Shown piece after piece: positions 22,894 through 32,981 of a stretch of DNA of 47,345 nt. Positions within the stretch are counted from its first letter, which is position 1. Every line of letters starts with the position of its first letter. Position numbers and translations under genes: made by a program. The notes below the pieces were generated by a model. It was given only the letters and a program-made list of their open reading frames with translations. It was not told the DNA's origin and searched no databases. The DNA is from UBA11136 sp964482135 (lineage in GTDB: Bacteria; Pseudomonadota; Alphaproteobacteria; UBA11136), in NCBI GenBank assembly GCA_964482135.1, contig CAYZWF010000014.1, positions 1-47,345 on the forward strand, in the 5' to 3' direction.

Positions 22894-23880
22894 ATGGGCA
22901 TCCAAATCGGTCCTATCTCACTGGAAAACAATGTGATTCTGGCCCCCATGTCGGGGATCAGCGACCTGCCTTTCCGGCGTATCGCCAAAAGGTTTGGCGC
23001 CGGCCTGGTGATTTCCGAGATGATCGCCAGCCAGGCCATGATCCGCCGCAATCACCGCACCATGAAAATGGCCACCAACTGCGCGGAAGAATATCCCATG
23101 GCGGTCCAACTCGCCGGCTGTGAGCCCGAGGTGATGGCCGCGGCGGCGCGACTCAACGCAGAACGGGGCGCCGCCATCATCGATATCAATATGGGCTGTC
23201 CGGCGAAGAAAGTGGTGAACGGTTACGCCGGTTCGGCGCTGATGCAGGATGAAAAGCTGGCGGCGCGCCTCATTGAGGCAACGGTCAAGGCGGTGGACAT
23301 TCCCGTCACCCTGAAAATGCGCACCGGCTGGGACGATGCCAACCGCAATGCTCCACAGCTGGCCCGCATCGCCGAGGAAAACGGCACCAAAATGGTGACT
23401 GTTCATGGCCGTACCCGCGCCCAGCAATATAACGGACGGGCGGACTGGCTGTTTATTTCCGAGGTCAAGAAGGCTGTTTCCATTCCCGTCGTCGCCAATG
23501 GCGATGTGACCACCCTCGATGACGCCCGCGACATTCTCGAACAGTCCGGCGCCGACGGGGTGATGATCGGGCGCGGCTGCTTGGGGCGGCCCTGGTTCCT
23601 GGGCCAGGTGACTCATTTTCTGACCACCGGGGAACGCCTGCCCGATCCGGATGTGTCCCGGCGCATGGAAATTTTATTGGGCCATTACAATGACATGCTG
23701 TCCCATTATGGCGAAGCCATAGGCCTCAGGAACGCCCGCAAACATGTTGGCTGGTACAGCCGGGGCCTGCCCCGGTCGACGGAATTCCGGGCCGCCGTCA
23801 ATTCCAGCAGGAACCCGGACGAGGTGCGGGCATTGATCGAAAACTTTTTCCGCCCCTTGGGCGAACGGATGGTGGCGTGA
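22894..23880 (+). CDS. dusB: tRNA dihydrouridine synthase B
   Basis: DusB reduces uridine to dihydrouridine in the tRNA D-loop using FMN and NADPH. The 328-residue protein has the N-terminal FMN segment VILAPMSGISDLPFRRIAKR, the catalytic Cys in NMGCPAKKVVNGYAGSALM, KMRTGWDD, VHGRTRAQQY and IPVVANGDV. The alphaproteobacterial order dusB-ntrB-ntrC is kept (it was once called nifR3 for this reason). The stop codon overlaps the ntrB start region, so translation is coupled. Confidence 0.95.
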   Translation: MGIQIGPISLENNVILAPMSGISDLPFRRIAKRFGAGLVISEMIASQAMIRRNHRTMKMATNCAEEYPMAVQLAGCEPEVMAAAARLNAERGAAIIDINMGCPAKKVVNGYAGSALMQDEKLAARLIEATVKAVDIPVTLKMRTGWDDANRNAPQLARIAEENGTKMVTVHGRTRAQQYNGRADWLFISEVKKAVSIPVVANGDVTTLDDARDILEQSGADGVMIGRGCLGRPWFLGQVTHFLTTGERLPDPDVSRRMEILLGHYNDMLSHYGEAIGLRNARKHVGWYSRGLPRSTEFRAAVNSSRNPDEVRALIENFFRPLGERMVA

Positions 23881-25025
23881 TGGCGTCCACGGCGCAGATT
23901 CGGAAAACCGCGAACCGTGACGGTAACGGGGCTCCCTTGCTGGACACGGGGGTTGTTCTCAACGCCCTTTCCGATGCCGTGTTGGTGACCACCTCCGACG
24001 GCGCCATCTGCTACGCTAATTTGGCCGCGGAGCAGTTTTTTTCGGCCAGCGCCGAGTATCTCTGCACTCATTCTCTGGGAGATTTCCTGCCGCCGGATTC
24101 TCCGCTTTTCGCCCTGATCCGTCAGCTTGGAGTTGAAGACAGCAGCCTCTCCGAAAACGGGGTAGCACTCAGCAGCCCCCGATTCGGCGGGCGTCTGGTG
24201 ACCATCCGTCTTACTCCCGTTGTGGAGGAAACAGACAAGATCGTGATCACCCTGTCGGAAAAATCCCTGGCCGAAAAGATTACCCGGCAACTCACTCACC
24301 GCAAGGCGGCGCGGTCCCTCAGCGCCATGTCAGCCATGCTCGCCCATGAGGTGAAGAATCCGCTCTCGGGTATTCGCGCCGCCGCCCAGCTTCTTGAACA
24401 GAATATTGATTCCGACGACAAACAGCTGACCCAGCTTATCTGCAGCGAAACCGACCGTATTTGCTCCCTGGTGGACCGCATGGAAGTCTTTGCCGACGAG
24501 GGCGCGCTTGCGGTGGGGCCGGTCAATGTGCACGAGGTCCTGGAACAGGTGCAGCGCCTTGCCGAGACCGGTTTCGCCAAAGGCATCCAATTCAATGGAA
24601 TCTACGACCCGTCCCTGCCGCCGGTTCACGGCAACCGCGACCAGTTGGTTCAGGTTTTTCTCAATCTTATCAAGAACGCGGCCGAAGCCGTGCCCGAGAA
24701 GGACGGAGAGATCATCGTTACCACCACCTATCAGCATGGCGTACGTCTTGCCGTTCCGGGGCTGGTGGAACGGGTGGACCTGCCCCTGATGATAAGTATC
24801 CAGGACAACGGCGAGGGAATCCCCGAAGACCTTCACGGCTGCCTTTTCGATCCCTTCGTGACCACCAAAAACAAGGGTTCGGGTCTTGGGCTGGCGGTGG
24901 TGGCGAAGATCATCAACGATCATGGCGGCGTTATCGAATTCGACAGCCGGCCGCGCCGCACCACGTTTTATGTCCGCCTTCCGGTCTTTCAGAATACCGT
25001 GACACGGGAGGAGCAGGGGACATGA
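23880..25025 (+). CDS. ntrB: Nitrogen regulation sensor histidine kinase NtrB
   Basis: NtrB (GlnL) controls NtrC phosphorylation in response to PII and hence nitrogen status. The 381-residue cytoplasmic protein has an N-terminal PAS domain (about 22-130), a HisKA H-box with the phospho-acceptor His in AMLAHEVKNPLSGIRAA, and an ATPase domain with the N-box NLIKNAAEAVPE and the G-boxes DNGEGIPEDL and GSGLGLAVVAKI. No membrane segment is present, as expected. The ATG at 23880 overlaps the dusB stop (TGATG). The gene ends in an ATGA overlap with ntrC. Confidence 0.95.
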   Translation: MASTAQIRKTANRDGNGAPLLDTGVVLNALSDAVLVTTSDGAICYANLAAEQFFSASAEYLCTHSLGDFLPPDSPLFALIRQLGVEDSSLSENGVALSSPRFGGRLVTIRLTPVVEETDKIVITLSEKSLAEKITRQLTHRKAARSLSAMSAMLAHEVKNPLSGIRAAAQLLEQNIDSDDKQLTQLICSETDRICSLVDRMEVFADEGALAVGPVNVHEVLEQVQRLAETGFAKGIQFNGIYDPSLPPVHGNRDQLVQVFLNLIKNAAEAVPEKDGEIIVTTTYQHGVRLAVPGLVERVDLPLMISIQDNGEGIPEDLHGCLFDPFVTTKNKGSGLGLAVVAKIINDHGGVIEFDSRPRRTTFYVRLPVFQNTVTREEQGT

Positions 25026-26470
25026 CCAGCGCCACGATTCTGGTGGCCGACGACGACAAGGCCATCCGCACCGTCATCACCCAAGCCCTGGGACGCAAGG
25101 GCCATGATGTCCGCACCACCGGAAACGCCGCCACCTTGTGGCGCTGGATATCCGATGGCGAGGGCGATCTCGTCATCACCGATGTGGTCATGCCCGATGA
25201 AAACGGTCTCGACCTGATTCCCCGTATCCGCAAGATCAGACCCAACCTCCGGATTCTGGTCATGAGCGCCCAGAACACGCTTCTCACGGCGGTCAAGGCC
25301 ACCGAACGCGGCGCCTTTGAATATCTGCCCAAGCCCTTCGATATCAACGAGTTGGCGCAGGTGGTGGACAGGGCGTTAAGCGAACCCAAGTCGGATTCCT
25401 CCGCGGTTCAGGAAATGGAGGCCGATGACGAGGGGCTGCCCCTTATCGGACGCTCTCCCGCAATGCAGGAAATTTACCGGGTTCTGGCCCGCCTCATGTC
25501 CACCGACCTCACCGTTCTCATCAATGGCGAGTCGGGAACCGGCAAGGAGTTGGTGGCCCGGGCCCTGCATGATTACGGCAAGCGCCGCAACGGACCCTTT
25601 GTCGCCATTAACATGGCGGCTATCCCCCGCGAGCTGATCGAAAGCGAGCTTTTTGGTCATGAAAAAGGCGCTTTTACCGGGGCCACGCAGCGCAATGCCG
25701 GGCGTTTCGAACAGGCCGAAGGCGGCACCCTTTTCCTCGATGAAATAGGCGACATGCCCCTTGAGGCCCAGACCCGGCTGCTACGGGTGCTTCAGGAAGG
25801 CGAATACACCACCGTGGGGGGACGTACGCCCATACAAGCCAATTCCCGGATTATTGCCGCCACCCACCGTGACTTAAGACAGTTCGTCCGCCAGGGGCTT
25901 TTCCGCGAGGATCTTTTTTACCGTCTCAACGTGGTGCCCTTGCGCCTGCCTCCCTTGCGCGAACGCAGCGAAGACCTGCCGGACCTGGTGAATCACTTCT
26001 TTTCGCGGATTACCGAAGAAGGTCTGCCGGCGAAAAGCCTCGATGCAGGGGCCATGGAGCGGCTGAAATCCTACCGCTGGCCGGGAAATGTGCGCGAGGT
26101 GGAAAATCTGGTGCGGCGGTTGGCGGCGCTCTATTCCCAAGAGGTTATCACCCTCGACATCATAGAGGCCGAACTCTCCGACATTTCCGCTTCGAGCGAA
26201 ATGGAAACGAATGTTTCGGCCAGCGAATCACTGGGCGAGGCGGTGGAACGGCACCTGCAGGACTATTTCGAGGCTCATGGCAACGCTCTGCCCGCCTCGG
26301 GCCTTCATGACAGGATACTGCGCGAGGTGGAACGGCCTTTAATCACCCTGTCGCTTTCGGAGACCAAGGGTAACCAGATCAAGGCCGCCGAGATGCTCGG
26401 CATCAACCGTAATACGCTGCGTAAGAAGATTCGCGAGTTGGACATAGAGGTGGTGCGCGGCATAAAGTAG
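25022..26470 (+). CDS. ntrC: Nitrogen assimilation response regulator NtrC (sigma-54 activator)
   Basis: The 482-residue protein has a receiver domain (phospho-acceptor Asp54 in VITDVVMPDENG), an AAA+ domain with Walker A GESGTGKE and the sigma-54 contact motif GAFTGA intact in HEKGAFTGATQ, and a Fis-type helix-turn-helix at the end (KGNQIKAAEMLGINRNTLRK). It should activate sigma-54 promoters of nitrogen-assimilation genes when phosphorylated by NtrB. The start ATG overlaps the ntrB stop, with GGAGGAG upstream. Confidence 0.96.
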   Translation: MTSATILVADDDKAIRTVITQALGRKGHDVRTTGNAATLWRWISDGEGDLVITDVVMPDENGLDLIPRIRKIRPNLRILVMSAQNTLLTAVKATERGAFEYLPKPFDINELAQVVDRALSEPKSDSSAVQEMEADDEGLPLIGRSPAMQEIYRVLARLMSTDLTVLINGESGTGKELVARALHDYGKRRNGPFVAINMAAIPRELIESELFGHEKGAFTGATQRNAGRFEQAEGGTLFLDEIGDMPLEAQTRLLRVLQEGEYTTVGGRTPIQANSRIIAATHRDLRQFVRQGLFREDLFYRLNVVPLRLPPLRERSEDLPDLVNHFFSRITEEGLPAKSLDAGAMERLKSYRWPGNVREVENLVRRLAALYSQEVITLDIIEAELSDISASSEMETNVSASESLGEAVERHLQDYFEAHGNALPASGLHDRILREVERPLITLSLSETKGNQIKAAEMLGINRNTLRKKIRELDIEVVRGIK

Positions 26471-26570
26471 GCCGTGTCCATTGACCGATCCGCGTTACAA
26501 GGCGCAAACCTTTTCTGTCAGGCGTTTCCTGTTTTGCATATGACGGCTTCCTGCGATTTTTCGCGATATA

Positions 26571-28931
26571 TTGATGATGGCTGATTCTCCTGTAACAGAA
26601 GATGTTGGCGCCCAGGCGCGTTCCGATTTTCAGGTCAGATACCGCAAGATTCGCCAGCGTCTGCGGCGCTGGTCGATCCGCGTCGGGATGGTCCGCAAGT
26701 TCGCCATCGGCCTTACGGTCTGCGCCGCCATATCCGGCATCGCCACCTATGGCGCCCTTACCGGAATGGCTTCGGTGGGCGCCGACCCCCGTGTCATCCT
26801 GATTCTGCTGACCATTGATCTGGTCCTGTTGTTGGCCCTTTCGGTGGTAGTGATCCGGCGCGTGGTGAAGGTCTGGGTGGCGCGCAAAAAGGGGTCCGCC
26901 GGATCACGGCTGCATATCCAGCTGGTGGTGCTGTTTGGGCTGGTGGCCATCACCCCGGCCATCGTGGTGGCGGTGTTTTCGCTTTTATTTTTCGGTCTTG
27001 GGATCGAGTCATGGTTTTCCGACCGCGTCCGCACGGCGCTGGACGGGGCCAATGTGGTGGCCGAATCCTATCTTAAGGAACATCAGGAAAATATCCGTAA
27101 CGCCATTGTCGCCATGGCCGAGGACATTAACCGCGAGGGCTCCGTCCTTTATGCCAATCCGGCGGCTCTCAATCAGACCCTGATCACGCAAACGGCTTTG
27201 CGTTCACTCACCGAGGCCGTGGTATTCGTGGGCCGGGGCCGGGTGCTGGCCAAGTCGGGATCGAGCCTGGTGCTGGATTTTGAAATGGTGCCGGACTGGG
27301 CCATCGCGGCGGCGCGCGACGGAAGAATCGCCATGCTCACCAGCCAGCGCGGCGACCGGGTGCGGGCGCTGATCCGGCTCGACGAGGTCTGGGACACCTT
27401 CCTCTATATTGGACGTTACGTGGACCACAACGTGCTCCAGCACCTTGAACAGACGCAACGCGCGGTGACGGCCTATAAACAGTTGGAGGGGCGGCGTTCG
27501 GATATCCAGATCACCTTTGCCATGGTGTTCGTGGTGGTGGGGCTGATGCTGCTTTTTTCCGCGGTCTGGGTCGGGCTTATCTTCGCCAACAGGCTTGCCC
27601 GCCCCATCAGCCAGATGATCGGCGCGGCCGAGAAAGTACGGGCCGGGGATTTGAGCGCGCGGGTGGATGAAAAGGCGGGGCATGACGAAATCGATACCCT
27701 GGGGCGCGCCTTCAACCGTATGACAAGCCAGCTTGAAAGCCAGCGCTCGGAACTGGTGGGCGCCAACAACCAGCTCGAATTGCGCCGCCGCTTTACCGAA
27801 ACCGTTCTCTCCGGTGTTTCGGCGGGCGTCATCGGTCTCGACGACAAGGGCTGCGTCAATCTTCCCAACCGTTCCGCGTCGGAACTTCTGGCCACCGATC
27901 TCGAACGCTTTATCGGCAAAAGCCTGAAAGAGGCGGTGCCGGAAATGACCGGATTGCTGGACCAGGCCATGGAACGGCCAGGCCGCCTCGCCCAGGGCCA
28001 GATAAAACTCACCCGCCAGGGGCATTATCACACGCTTTTGGTACGCATCGCCGCCGAAAGCGGGGAGGACAGGACACTGGGCTTTGTGGTCACATTCGAT
28101 GACGTTTCCGATCTTCTTTCGGCCCAGCGCAAGGCCGCATGGGCTGATGTGGCGCGGCGTATCGCCCACGAGATCAAGAACCCGCTGACACCGATCCAGC
28201 TTTCCGCCGAACGTCTGAAGAAAAAATATCTCAAACAGATTACCCAGGACCCGGAAACCTTCACCACCTGTACCGAGACCATCATCCGTCAGGTTGGCGA
28301 TATCGGGCGTATGGTGGACGAATTCTCCTCTTTTGCCCGTATGCCCCAGCCGGTGATGGAGCGCCATGATCTTCTTGAGCTGTGCCGCCAGTCCATTTTC
28401 CTCCAGAAAACCGCCTTCCCCCGGATAGAGTTTTCCTTCCACTGTGACGCCGAAACCCTGGAGATGGATCTGGATTCCAGCCTCATGGGCCAGGCCCTGA
28501 CCAATCTGTTGAAAAACGCCGCGGAATCCATCCAAAGCCAGATTGACGACAAGGACAAGAAAAGTGACCGGAAAAAAGCAACCCCCGCGGGGCGGGTCGA
28601 GGTCTCCGTGGCGCCCTCGGACGACCGGGTGGAAATCATCATCGAGGACGATGGCCGCGGTTTTCCCGAGCACAGCCGCGAGACCCTGACCGAACCCTAT
28701 GTCACCACCCGGGACAAGGGCACCGGTCTGGGGCTGGCGATCGTCAAGAAAATCATGGAAGATCACCAGGGGACACTGGTTCTCGAAGACCGCGCCAAGG
28801 GCGGAGCCCGGGTTCGCCTGATCCTGCCTCTTGGTGATGAGCTTCTGTCCGCCGGGCCAGAATCCGAAAACCACTCGGGCGATCCCGAGCCTCATTCCTC
28901 GCAACCAACAGCGGCCGCTCATGGCAAGTGA
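26571..28931 (+). CDS. ntrY: Sensor histidine kinase NtrY
   Basis: NtrY is the membrane kinase of the alphaproteobacterial NtrYX pair, linked to nitrogen and redox or respiratory control. The roughly 785-residue protein has three N-terminal membrane helices, a periplasmic sensing region (about 150-310), a fourth helix (FAMVFVVVGLMLLFSAVWVG), a HAMP domain, a PAS domain, the H-box ARRIAHEIKNPLTPIQL and an ATPase domain with NLLKNAAESI and GTGLGLAIVKKI. The first codons offer TTG 26571, ATG 26574 or ATG 26577. About 100 bases separate it from ntrC, so it may have its own promoter. Confidence 0.95.
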   Translation: MMMADSPVTEDVGAQARSDFQVRYRKIRQRLRRWSIRVGMVRKFAIGLTVCAAISGIATYGALTGMASVGADPRVILILLTIDLVLLLALSVVVIRRVVKVWVARKKGSAGSRLHIQLVVLFGLVAITPAIVVAVFSLLFFGLGIESWFSDRVRTALDGANVVAESYLKEHQENIRNAIVAMAEDINREGSVLYANPAALNQTLITQTALRSLTEAVVFVGRGRVLAKSGSSLVLDFEMVPDWAIAAARDGRIAMLTSQRGDRVRALIRLDEVWDTFLYIGRYVDHNVLQHLEQTQRAVTAYKQLEGRRSDIQITFAMVFVVVGLMLLFSAVWVGLIFANRLARPISQMIGAAEKVRAGDLSARVDEKAGHDEIDTLGRAFNRMTSQLESQRSELVGANNQLELRRRFTETVLSGVSAGVIGLDDKGCVNLPNRSASELLATDLERFIGKSLKEAVPEMTGLLDQAMERPGRLAQGQIKLTRQGHYHTLLVRIAAESGEDRTLGFVVTFDDVSDLLSAQRKAAWADVARRIAHEIKNPLTPIQLSAERLKKKYLKQITQDPETFTTCTETIIRQVGDIGRMVDEFSSFARMPQPVMERHDLLELCRQSIFLQKTAFPRIEFSFHCDAETLEMDLDSSLMGQALTNLLKNAAESIQSQIDDKDKKSDRKKATPAGRVEVSVAPSDDRVEIIIEDDGRGFPEHSRETLTEPYVTTRDKGTGLGLAIVKKIMEDHQGTLVLEDRAKGGARVRLILPLGDELLSAGPESENHSGDPEPHSSQPTAAAHGK

Positions 28932-30378
28932 TATTCTCATCGTCGATGACGAAGCCGACATCCGCGATTTGATCTCGGGGATTCTCGGTGACGAGGGGTA
29001 TGAAACCCGGCTCGCCGGGAACAGTGCCCAGGCGCTCGACGCCATCGGCCAGCACCTGCCGTCGCTTGTGGTCCTGGATATCTGGCTCCAGGGCAGCGAG
29101 CTCGACGGTATGGAGCTGTTGGAAGTTATTAAGTCGGAGCACGAGGGTCTTCCCGTGGTCATGATCAGCGGCCACGGCAATATCGAAACCGCCGTCAACG
29201 CCACCAAGATCGGCGCCTACGACTTCATCGAAAAGCCCTTCAAGGCCGATCATCTGATGGTGGTGATCTCGCGCGCGCTGGAGGCCGCGGGCCTGCGCCA
29301 GGAGATTTCGGAACTGCGCCACAGGATAGGCGAGGATATCGACCTGATCGGCGACTCCAATGCCATTAACCTGCTGCGCCAGACCATAGAAAAAGTGGCG
29401 CCCACGGGAAGCCGGGTGATGATCACCGGGCCTGCCGGTGTGGGTAAAGAGGTGGTGGCGCGGAGCATTCACAAAATGTCGGAGCGCAGGGATAGTCCCT
29501 TTGTGGTTCTCAATTGCGCCACCATGCGGCCCGAGCGCATGGAGATGGAGCTTTTCGGAATCGAGGCGGGCGGGGACGGCCCGGACAGTATCGGAAAGAC
29601 AGGCACCTTCGAACAGGCCCATGGCGGCACCTTGTTCCTCGACGAGGTGGCCGACATGCCCCTGGAGACACAGGGCAAGATTACGCGCGCGCTTCAGGAC
29701 CAGACCTTTCTCCGGGTTGGCGGTGACAGTCCTGTTTCCGTGGATGTGCGCGTGATTTCGTCTTCCAACCGTAATCTGAACGATGAGATGGCTGCGGGGC
29801 GGTTCCGCGAAGACCTTTTCTTCCGGCTCTCCGTGGTGCCCGTGGAGATTCCCTCGGCCAAGGAGCGGCGCGAGGATATTCCCGCCATGATCGAGTATTT
29901 CATGAAAAACTCGGCGGAAATCTCCGGCGTGACTCCGCGGGAAATCGGCGATGACGCCATGGCCACCCTCCAGAACTACGATTGGCCGGGTAACGTGCGC
30001 CAGTTGAAGAATGTGGTAGACTGGCTTCTTATCATGGCGCCGGGAGAAGCCGGTGATAAGATACGCGCCGATATGCTGCCCCCGGAGATCAGCGGCAGAA
30101 CACCGGTGGCCCTGCAACTGAACGCGGACGAGGATATAATGTCGCTGCCTCTTCGTGGCGCGCGGGAAGTCTTCGAGCGTGAATATCTTACGGCCCAGAT
30201 CACCCGTTTCGGCGGCAATATTTCACGCACCGCAACCTTCATCGGCATGGAGCGTTCCGCCTTGCACAGAAAGCTGAAATCCCTGGGCGTCCAGTATGGA
30301 GATAAAATTTCCGCGGCGGGTGACATAACCGGGGATAAAAGGGAAAATCCCGGAACCCCCACCGGCGAAGGCCGGTAA
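28921..30378 (+). CDS. ntrX: Response regulator NtrX
   Basis: The 485-residue protein has a receiver domain (Asp53 in VVLDIWLQGSELDG), an AAA+ domain (Walker A GPAGVGKE, LDEVADMP) and a Fis-type helix-turn-helix (GGNISRTATFIGMERSALHR). The sigma-54 contact loop GAFTGA is missing: ELFG is followed by an unrelated Gly/Asp-rich stretch before GTFEQAHGGTLFLDE. This loss is, from memory, usual for alphaproteobacterial NtrX and implies regulation without sigma-54. The ATG at 28921 overlaps the end of ntrY by 11 bases, so the pair is translationally coupled. Confidence 0.95.
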   Translation: MASDILIVDDEADIRDLISGILGDEGYETRLAGNSAQALDAIGQHLPSLVVLDIWLQGSELDGMELLEVIKSEHEGLPVVMISGHGNIETAVNATKIGAYDFIEKPFKADHLMVVISRALEAAGLRQEISELRHRIGEDIDLIGDSNAINLLRQTIEKVAPTGSRVMITGPAGVGKEVVARSIHKMSERRDSPFVVLNCATMRPERMEMELFGIEAGGDGPDSIGKTGTFEQAHGGTLFLDEVADMPLETQGKITRALQDQTFLRVGGDSPVSVDVRVISSSNRNLNDEMAAGRFREDLFFRLSVVPVEIPSAKERREDIPAMIEYFMKNSAEISGVTPREIGDDAMATLQNYDWPGNVRQLKNVVDWLLIMAPGEAGDKIRADMLPPEISGRTPVALQLNADEDIMSLPLRGAREVFEREYLTAQITRFGGNISRTATFIGMERSALHRKLKSLGVQYGDKISAAGDITGDKRENPGTPTGEGR

Positions 30379-30429
30379 TTCGGGAAAGAAGACGGCGCAG
30401 GCCGGTAATCGGGGAAGGGAAGGGGTCAC

Positions 30430-31806
30430 ATGAAGATAATCGTTTGCGGCGCGGGCCAGGTGGGGTCCAGCATTGCCCGGCATCTTGCCGGGGAAAACAA
30501 TGATGTGACGGTGGTCGACCAGTCGCCGGAATTGATCCGCAACCTCAGCGACACCCACGAGGTCCAGGGCGTGGTCGGCTTCGCCTCCCATCCCGGCGTT
30601 CTCGAACAGGCCGGGGCGGCGGATGCCGATATGGTGGTGGCCGTGACCTATCACGACGAGGTCAACATGGTGGCCTGCCAGGTGGCCCATTCGCTCTTCA
30701 AGGTGCCCACCAAGATCGCCCGCATCCGCGAGCAAGACTACCTGGAACCCATATGGACCTATCTCTTCAGCCGCGATCACATGCCCATTGATGTGATCAT
30801 TTCCCCCGAGACCGAGGTCGCCAGAGCCATTGGACGGCGTTTACAGATTCCCGGCGCTTTCGATTCCATCCCCCTTGCCGGCGACAGGGTCCGCGTCATA
30901 GGCGTGCGCTGCAGCGAGGATTGCCCGGTCATCAACACGCCCCTGCGCCAACTGACGGGTCTTTTCCCCGATCTCAACATCCTGGTGGTAGGCATTATCC
31001 GCAAGGACCAGTTGATCGTTCCCAACGCCAACGAACAGATGCTCGCCGGCGACGAGGTCTATTTCGTGGTCGACAGCAGCCAGGTTTCCCGCGCCATGAT
31101 GGCTTTCGGCCATGAAGAGGTGGAAACCCGCCGCACCATCATCATCGGTGGCGGCAATATCGGCCTCTATCTCGCCACCCTGATCGAAGAGAACTTCCCG
31201 GGGATGAACGTGAAGCTCATCGAGCTTGATGAAAAACGGGCGGATACGGCGGGACAGACCCTGGAAAAATCCGTGGTATTGCACGGTGACGCGCTGGACC
31301 CGGAAATTCTCAACGAAGCCAATGTGGCGCATACGGAAACCGTGGTGGCCGTCACCAACGAGGACGAGATCAATATCCTGTCCTCGCTTCTGGCCAAGCG
31401 TCACGGCGCCAAGCGCATCATCACCCTGGTCAACAACACCACCTACCGGCCGCTCATCACCGATCTCGGCATCGATGTGGTGGTCACACCCAAGGCCATA
31501 ACCGTCTCGACGATCCTCCAGCATGTGCGGCGTGGACGCATCCGTTCGGTTCATTCCCTGGGCGACGGCATGGGTGAAATTATCGAGCTCGAGGCTCTGG
31601 AAACCTCGCCGCTGGTGGGGCAAAGGCTGATGGATATCGAGCTCCCCCTGGGGGTCATTGTGGGCGCCATCGTGCGCGAGGACGAAGTACTTGTTCCTTC
31701 GGGCTCCACGGTGATCAAGGGCAATGATCTGGTGGTTCTGTTCGCCAGCGCCGATGTGGTGAAAAAGGTTGAAAAAATGTTCTCCGTGCGCTTGGAGTAT
31801 TTCTAG
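30430..31806 (+). CDS. trkA: Trk system potassium uptake protein TrkA
   Basis: TrkA is the cytoplasmic NAD(H)-binding regulator of the Trk potassium channel. The 458-residue protein has two RCK units, each with a Rossmann motif (GAGQVGSSIARHLAG at the start and GGGNIGLYLATLIEE near 237) followed by an RCK-C domain. No membrane helix is visible, as expected. The channel gene trkH is not in this window. The location between ntrX and dat is the alphaproteobacterial standard. Confidence 0.96.
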   Translation: MKIIVCGAGQVGSSIARHLAGENNDVTVVDQSPELIRNLSDTHEVQGVVGFASHPGVLEQAGAADADMVVAVTYHDEVNMVACQVAHSLFKVPTKIARIREQDYLEPIWTYLFSRDHMPIDVIISPETEVARAIGRRLQIPGAFDSIPLAGDRVRVIGVRCSEDCPVINTPLRQLTGLFPDLNILVVGIIRKDQLIVPNANEQMLAGDEVYFVVDSSQVSRAMMAFGHEEVETRRTIIIGGGNIGLYLATLIEENFPGMNVKLIELDEKRADTAGQTLEKSVVLHGDALDPEILNEANVAHTETVVAVTNEDEINILSSLLAKRHGAKRIITLVNNTTYRPLITDLGIDVVVTPKAITVSTILQHVRRGRIRSVHSLGDGMGEIIELEALETSPLVGQRLMDIELPLGVIVGAIVREDEVLVPSGSTVIKGNDLVVLFASADVVKKVEKMFSVRLEYF

Positions 31807-31881
31807 CCAACCCGGATTACGGTGCGCCCCTTGTCCTTCCGGGCTGGGGCGAAAACTTTAAACAAAAACAAAGGATTGCCC

Positions 31882-32739
31882 ATGGCTCGCATAGCCTATG
31901 TTAACGGGCGTTATGTGATGCGCGATCTTGCCACGGTTTCCATCGAGGACCGCGGCTACCAGTTCGCCGACGGCGTGTACGAGGTGATCTGGGTGCAACA
32001 GGGCAAGCCGGTGGACCTGGAGCGCCATTTCGACCGGCTCGACTGTTCCCTGGACTCCCTGAATATTCCCTGGCCCATGAGCCGCCCGGCGCTGAAAGTT
32101 GTGGTGGGCGAAATTATCCGCCGCAACTTTCTGCGTAACGGTCATGTCTATATCCAGGCCACCCGTGGCGTCGCCCGGCGCAATCATCTGGTGCCCGAGG
32201 GCACGGCGCCTTCGCTGGTGGTGACGGCCTCGCGCGAAGGCCCCCGCGATGCCGCCATCCAGGACCAGGGCGTTGGGGTCATCACCATTCCCGACATTCG
32301 CTGGAAAAGATGTGATATCAAGTCAATAGCCCTTCTTCCTAATATTCTGGGAAAGCAGAAAGCAAGCTCGGAAAAGGCCTTCGACGCATGGCAGGTCAAC
32401 GGCCATGACATCATTACCGAGGGCACCACCACCAATGCCTGGATCGTCAGTGACGCCGGCGAGGTCATTACCCATCCCGCCAACCAGTCCATTCTGTCGG
32501 GCATTACCCGGCGGGTGGTGATGGAGCTCGCCGAGGAGGGGGGTCTCACCGTCGAGGAACGCCCCTTCACCGTGGCTGAGGCGCGCGGCGCAAGCGAAGC
32601 CTTCATGACCAGTACCACCAATTACGTGGTGCCGGTGGTCTCCATCGACGGCCACCAGGTGGGCGACGGCCGCCCCGGCCCGGTGACCAGGGGCCTCTAT
32701 GAACGCTATCTCGCCCATGTGACCGGAGAGGGGGAATAA
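31882..32739 (+). CDS. dat: D-amino-acid aminotransferase (class IV PLP)
   Basis: The 285-residue protein is a class IV aminotransferase like D-alanine aminotransferase. It has an N-terminal VNGRYVMRDLATVSIEDRGYQFADGVYE, the PLP Lys (about residue 147) in KRCDIKSIALLPN, and EGTTTNAWIV for cofactor binding. It would make D-glutamate or D-alanine from D-amino-acid donors; branched-chain or aminodeoxychorismate lyase activity cannot be fully excluded. I choose the ATG at 31882, which has AAGGA upstream; an upstream extension to 31822 lacks conserved sequence. The trkA-dat-hfq order is typical. Confidence 0.9.
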   Translation: MARIAYVNGRYVMRDLATVSIEDRGYQFADGVYEVIWVQQGKPVDLERHFDRLDCSLDSLNIPWPMSRPALKVVVGEIIRRNFLRNGHVYIQATRGVARRNHLVPEGTAPSLVVTASREGPRDAAIQDQGVGVITIPDIRWKRCDIKSIALLPNILGKQKASSEKAFDAWQVNGHDIITEGTTTNAWIVSDAGEVITHPANQSILSGITRRVVMELAEEGGLTVEERPFTVAEARGASEAFMTSTTNYVVPVVSIDGHQVGDGRPGPVTRGLYERYLAHVTGEGE

Positions 32740-32825
32740 ACTCGCCCCGGCGTTGTTTGTCCCTTAAACACCCCTCTTTTCCCTCAAACACCCCCTCCAA
32801 CACCCCCAAAACCCGTCACTTCTGC

Positions 32826-32885
32826 GTGATAGTCATGCAAAAGCTGTTAAATTTGTCTCGTTTGACTATATGATATCTGTATCAC
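32826..32885 (+). promoter_or_regulatory. AT-rich probable promoter region of hfq
   Basis: This 60-base stretch is much richer in A and T than its surroundings, contains several TATA-like hexamers (TATATG, GATATC) and is bounded by GTGATA and TATCAC. It lies about 100 bases before the hfq start. I cannot choose a convincing -35/-10 pair, so only the region is called. Confidence 0.35.
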
Positions 32886-32981
32886 CCAGGATGGTCGGGG
32901 AGGGCCGTCCGGCGGAAAGGCGCTCGGGGAAGGAAAAAAGAGCGCGCCGCCCGAAAGAATAATAAATAAATGGGGGAAGGC

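Noticed and set aside
27204..29207. Long minus-strand frame opposite ntrY and ntrX
   Set aside because: Opposite strongly conserved kinase and regulator coding sequence, with no recognisable motif; a shadow frame.
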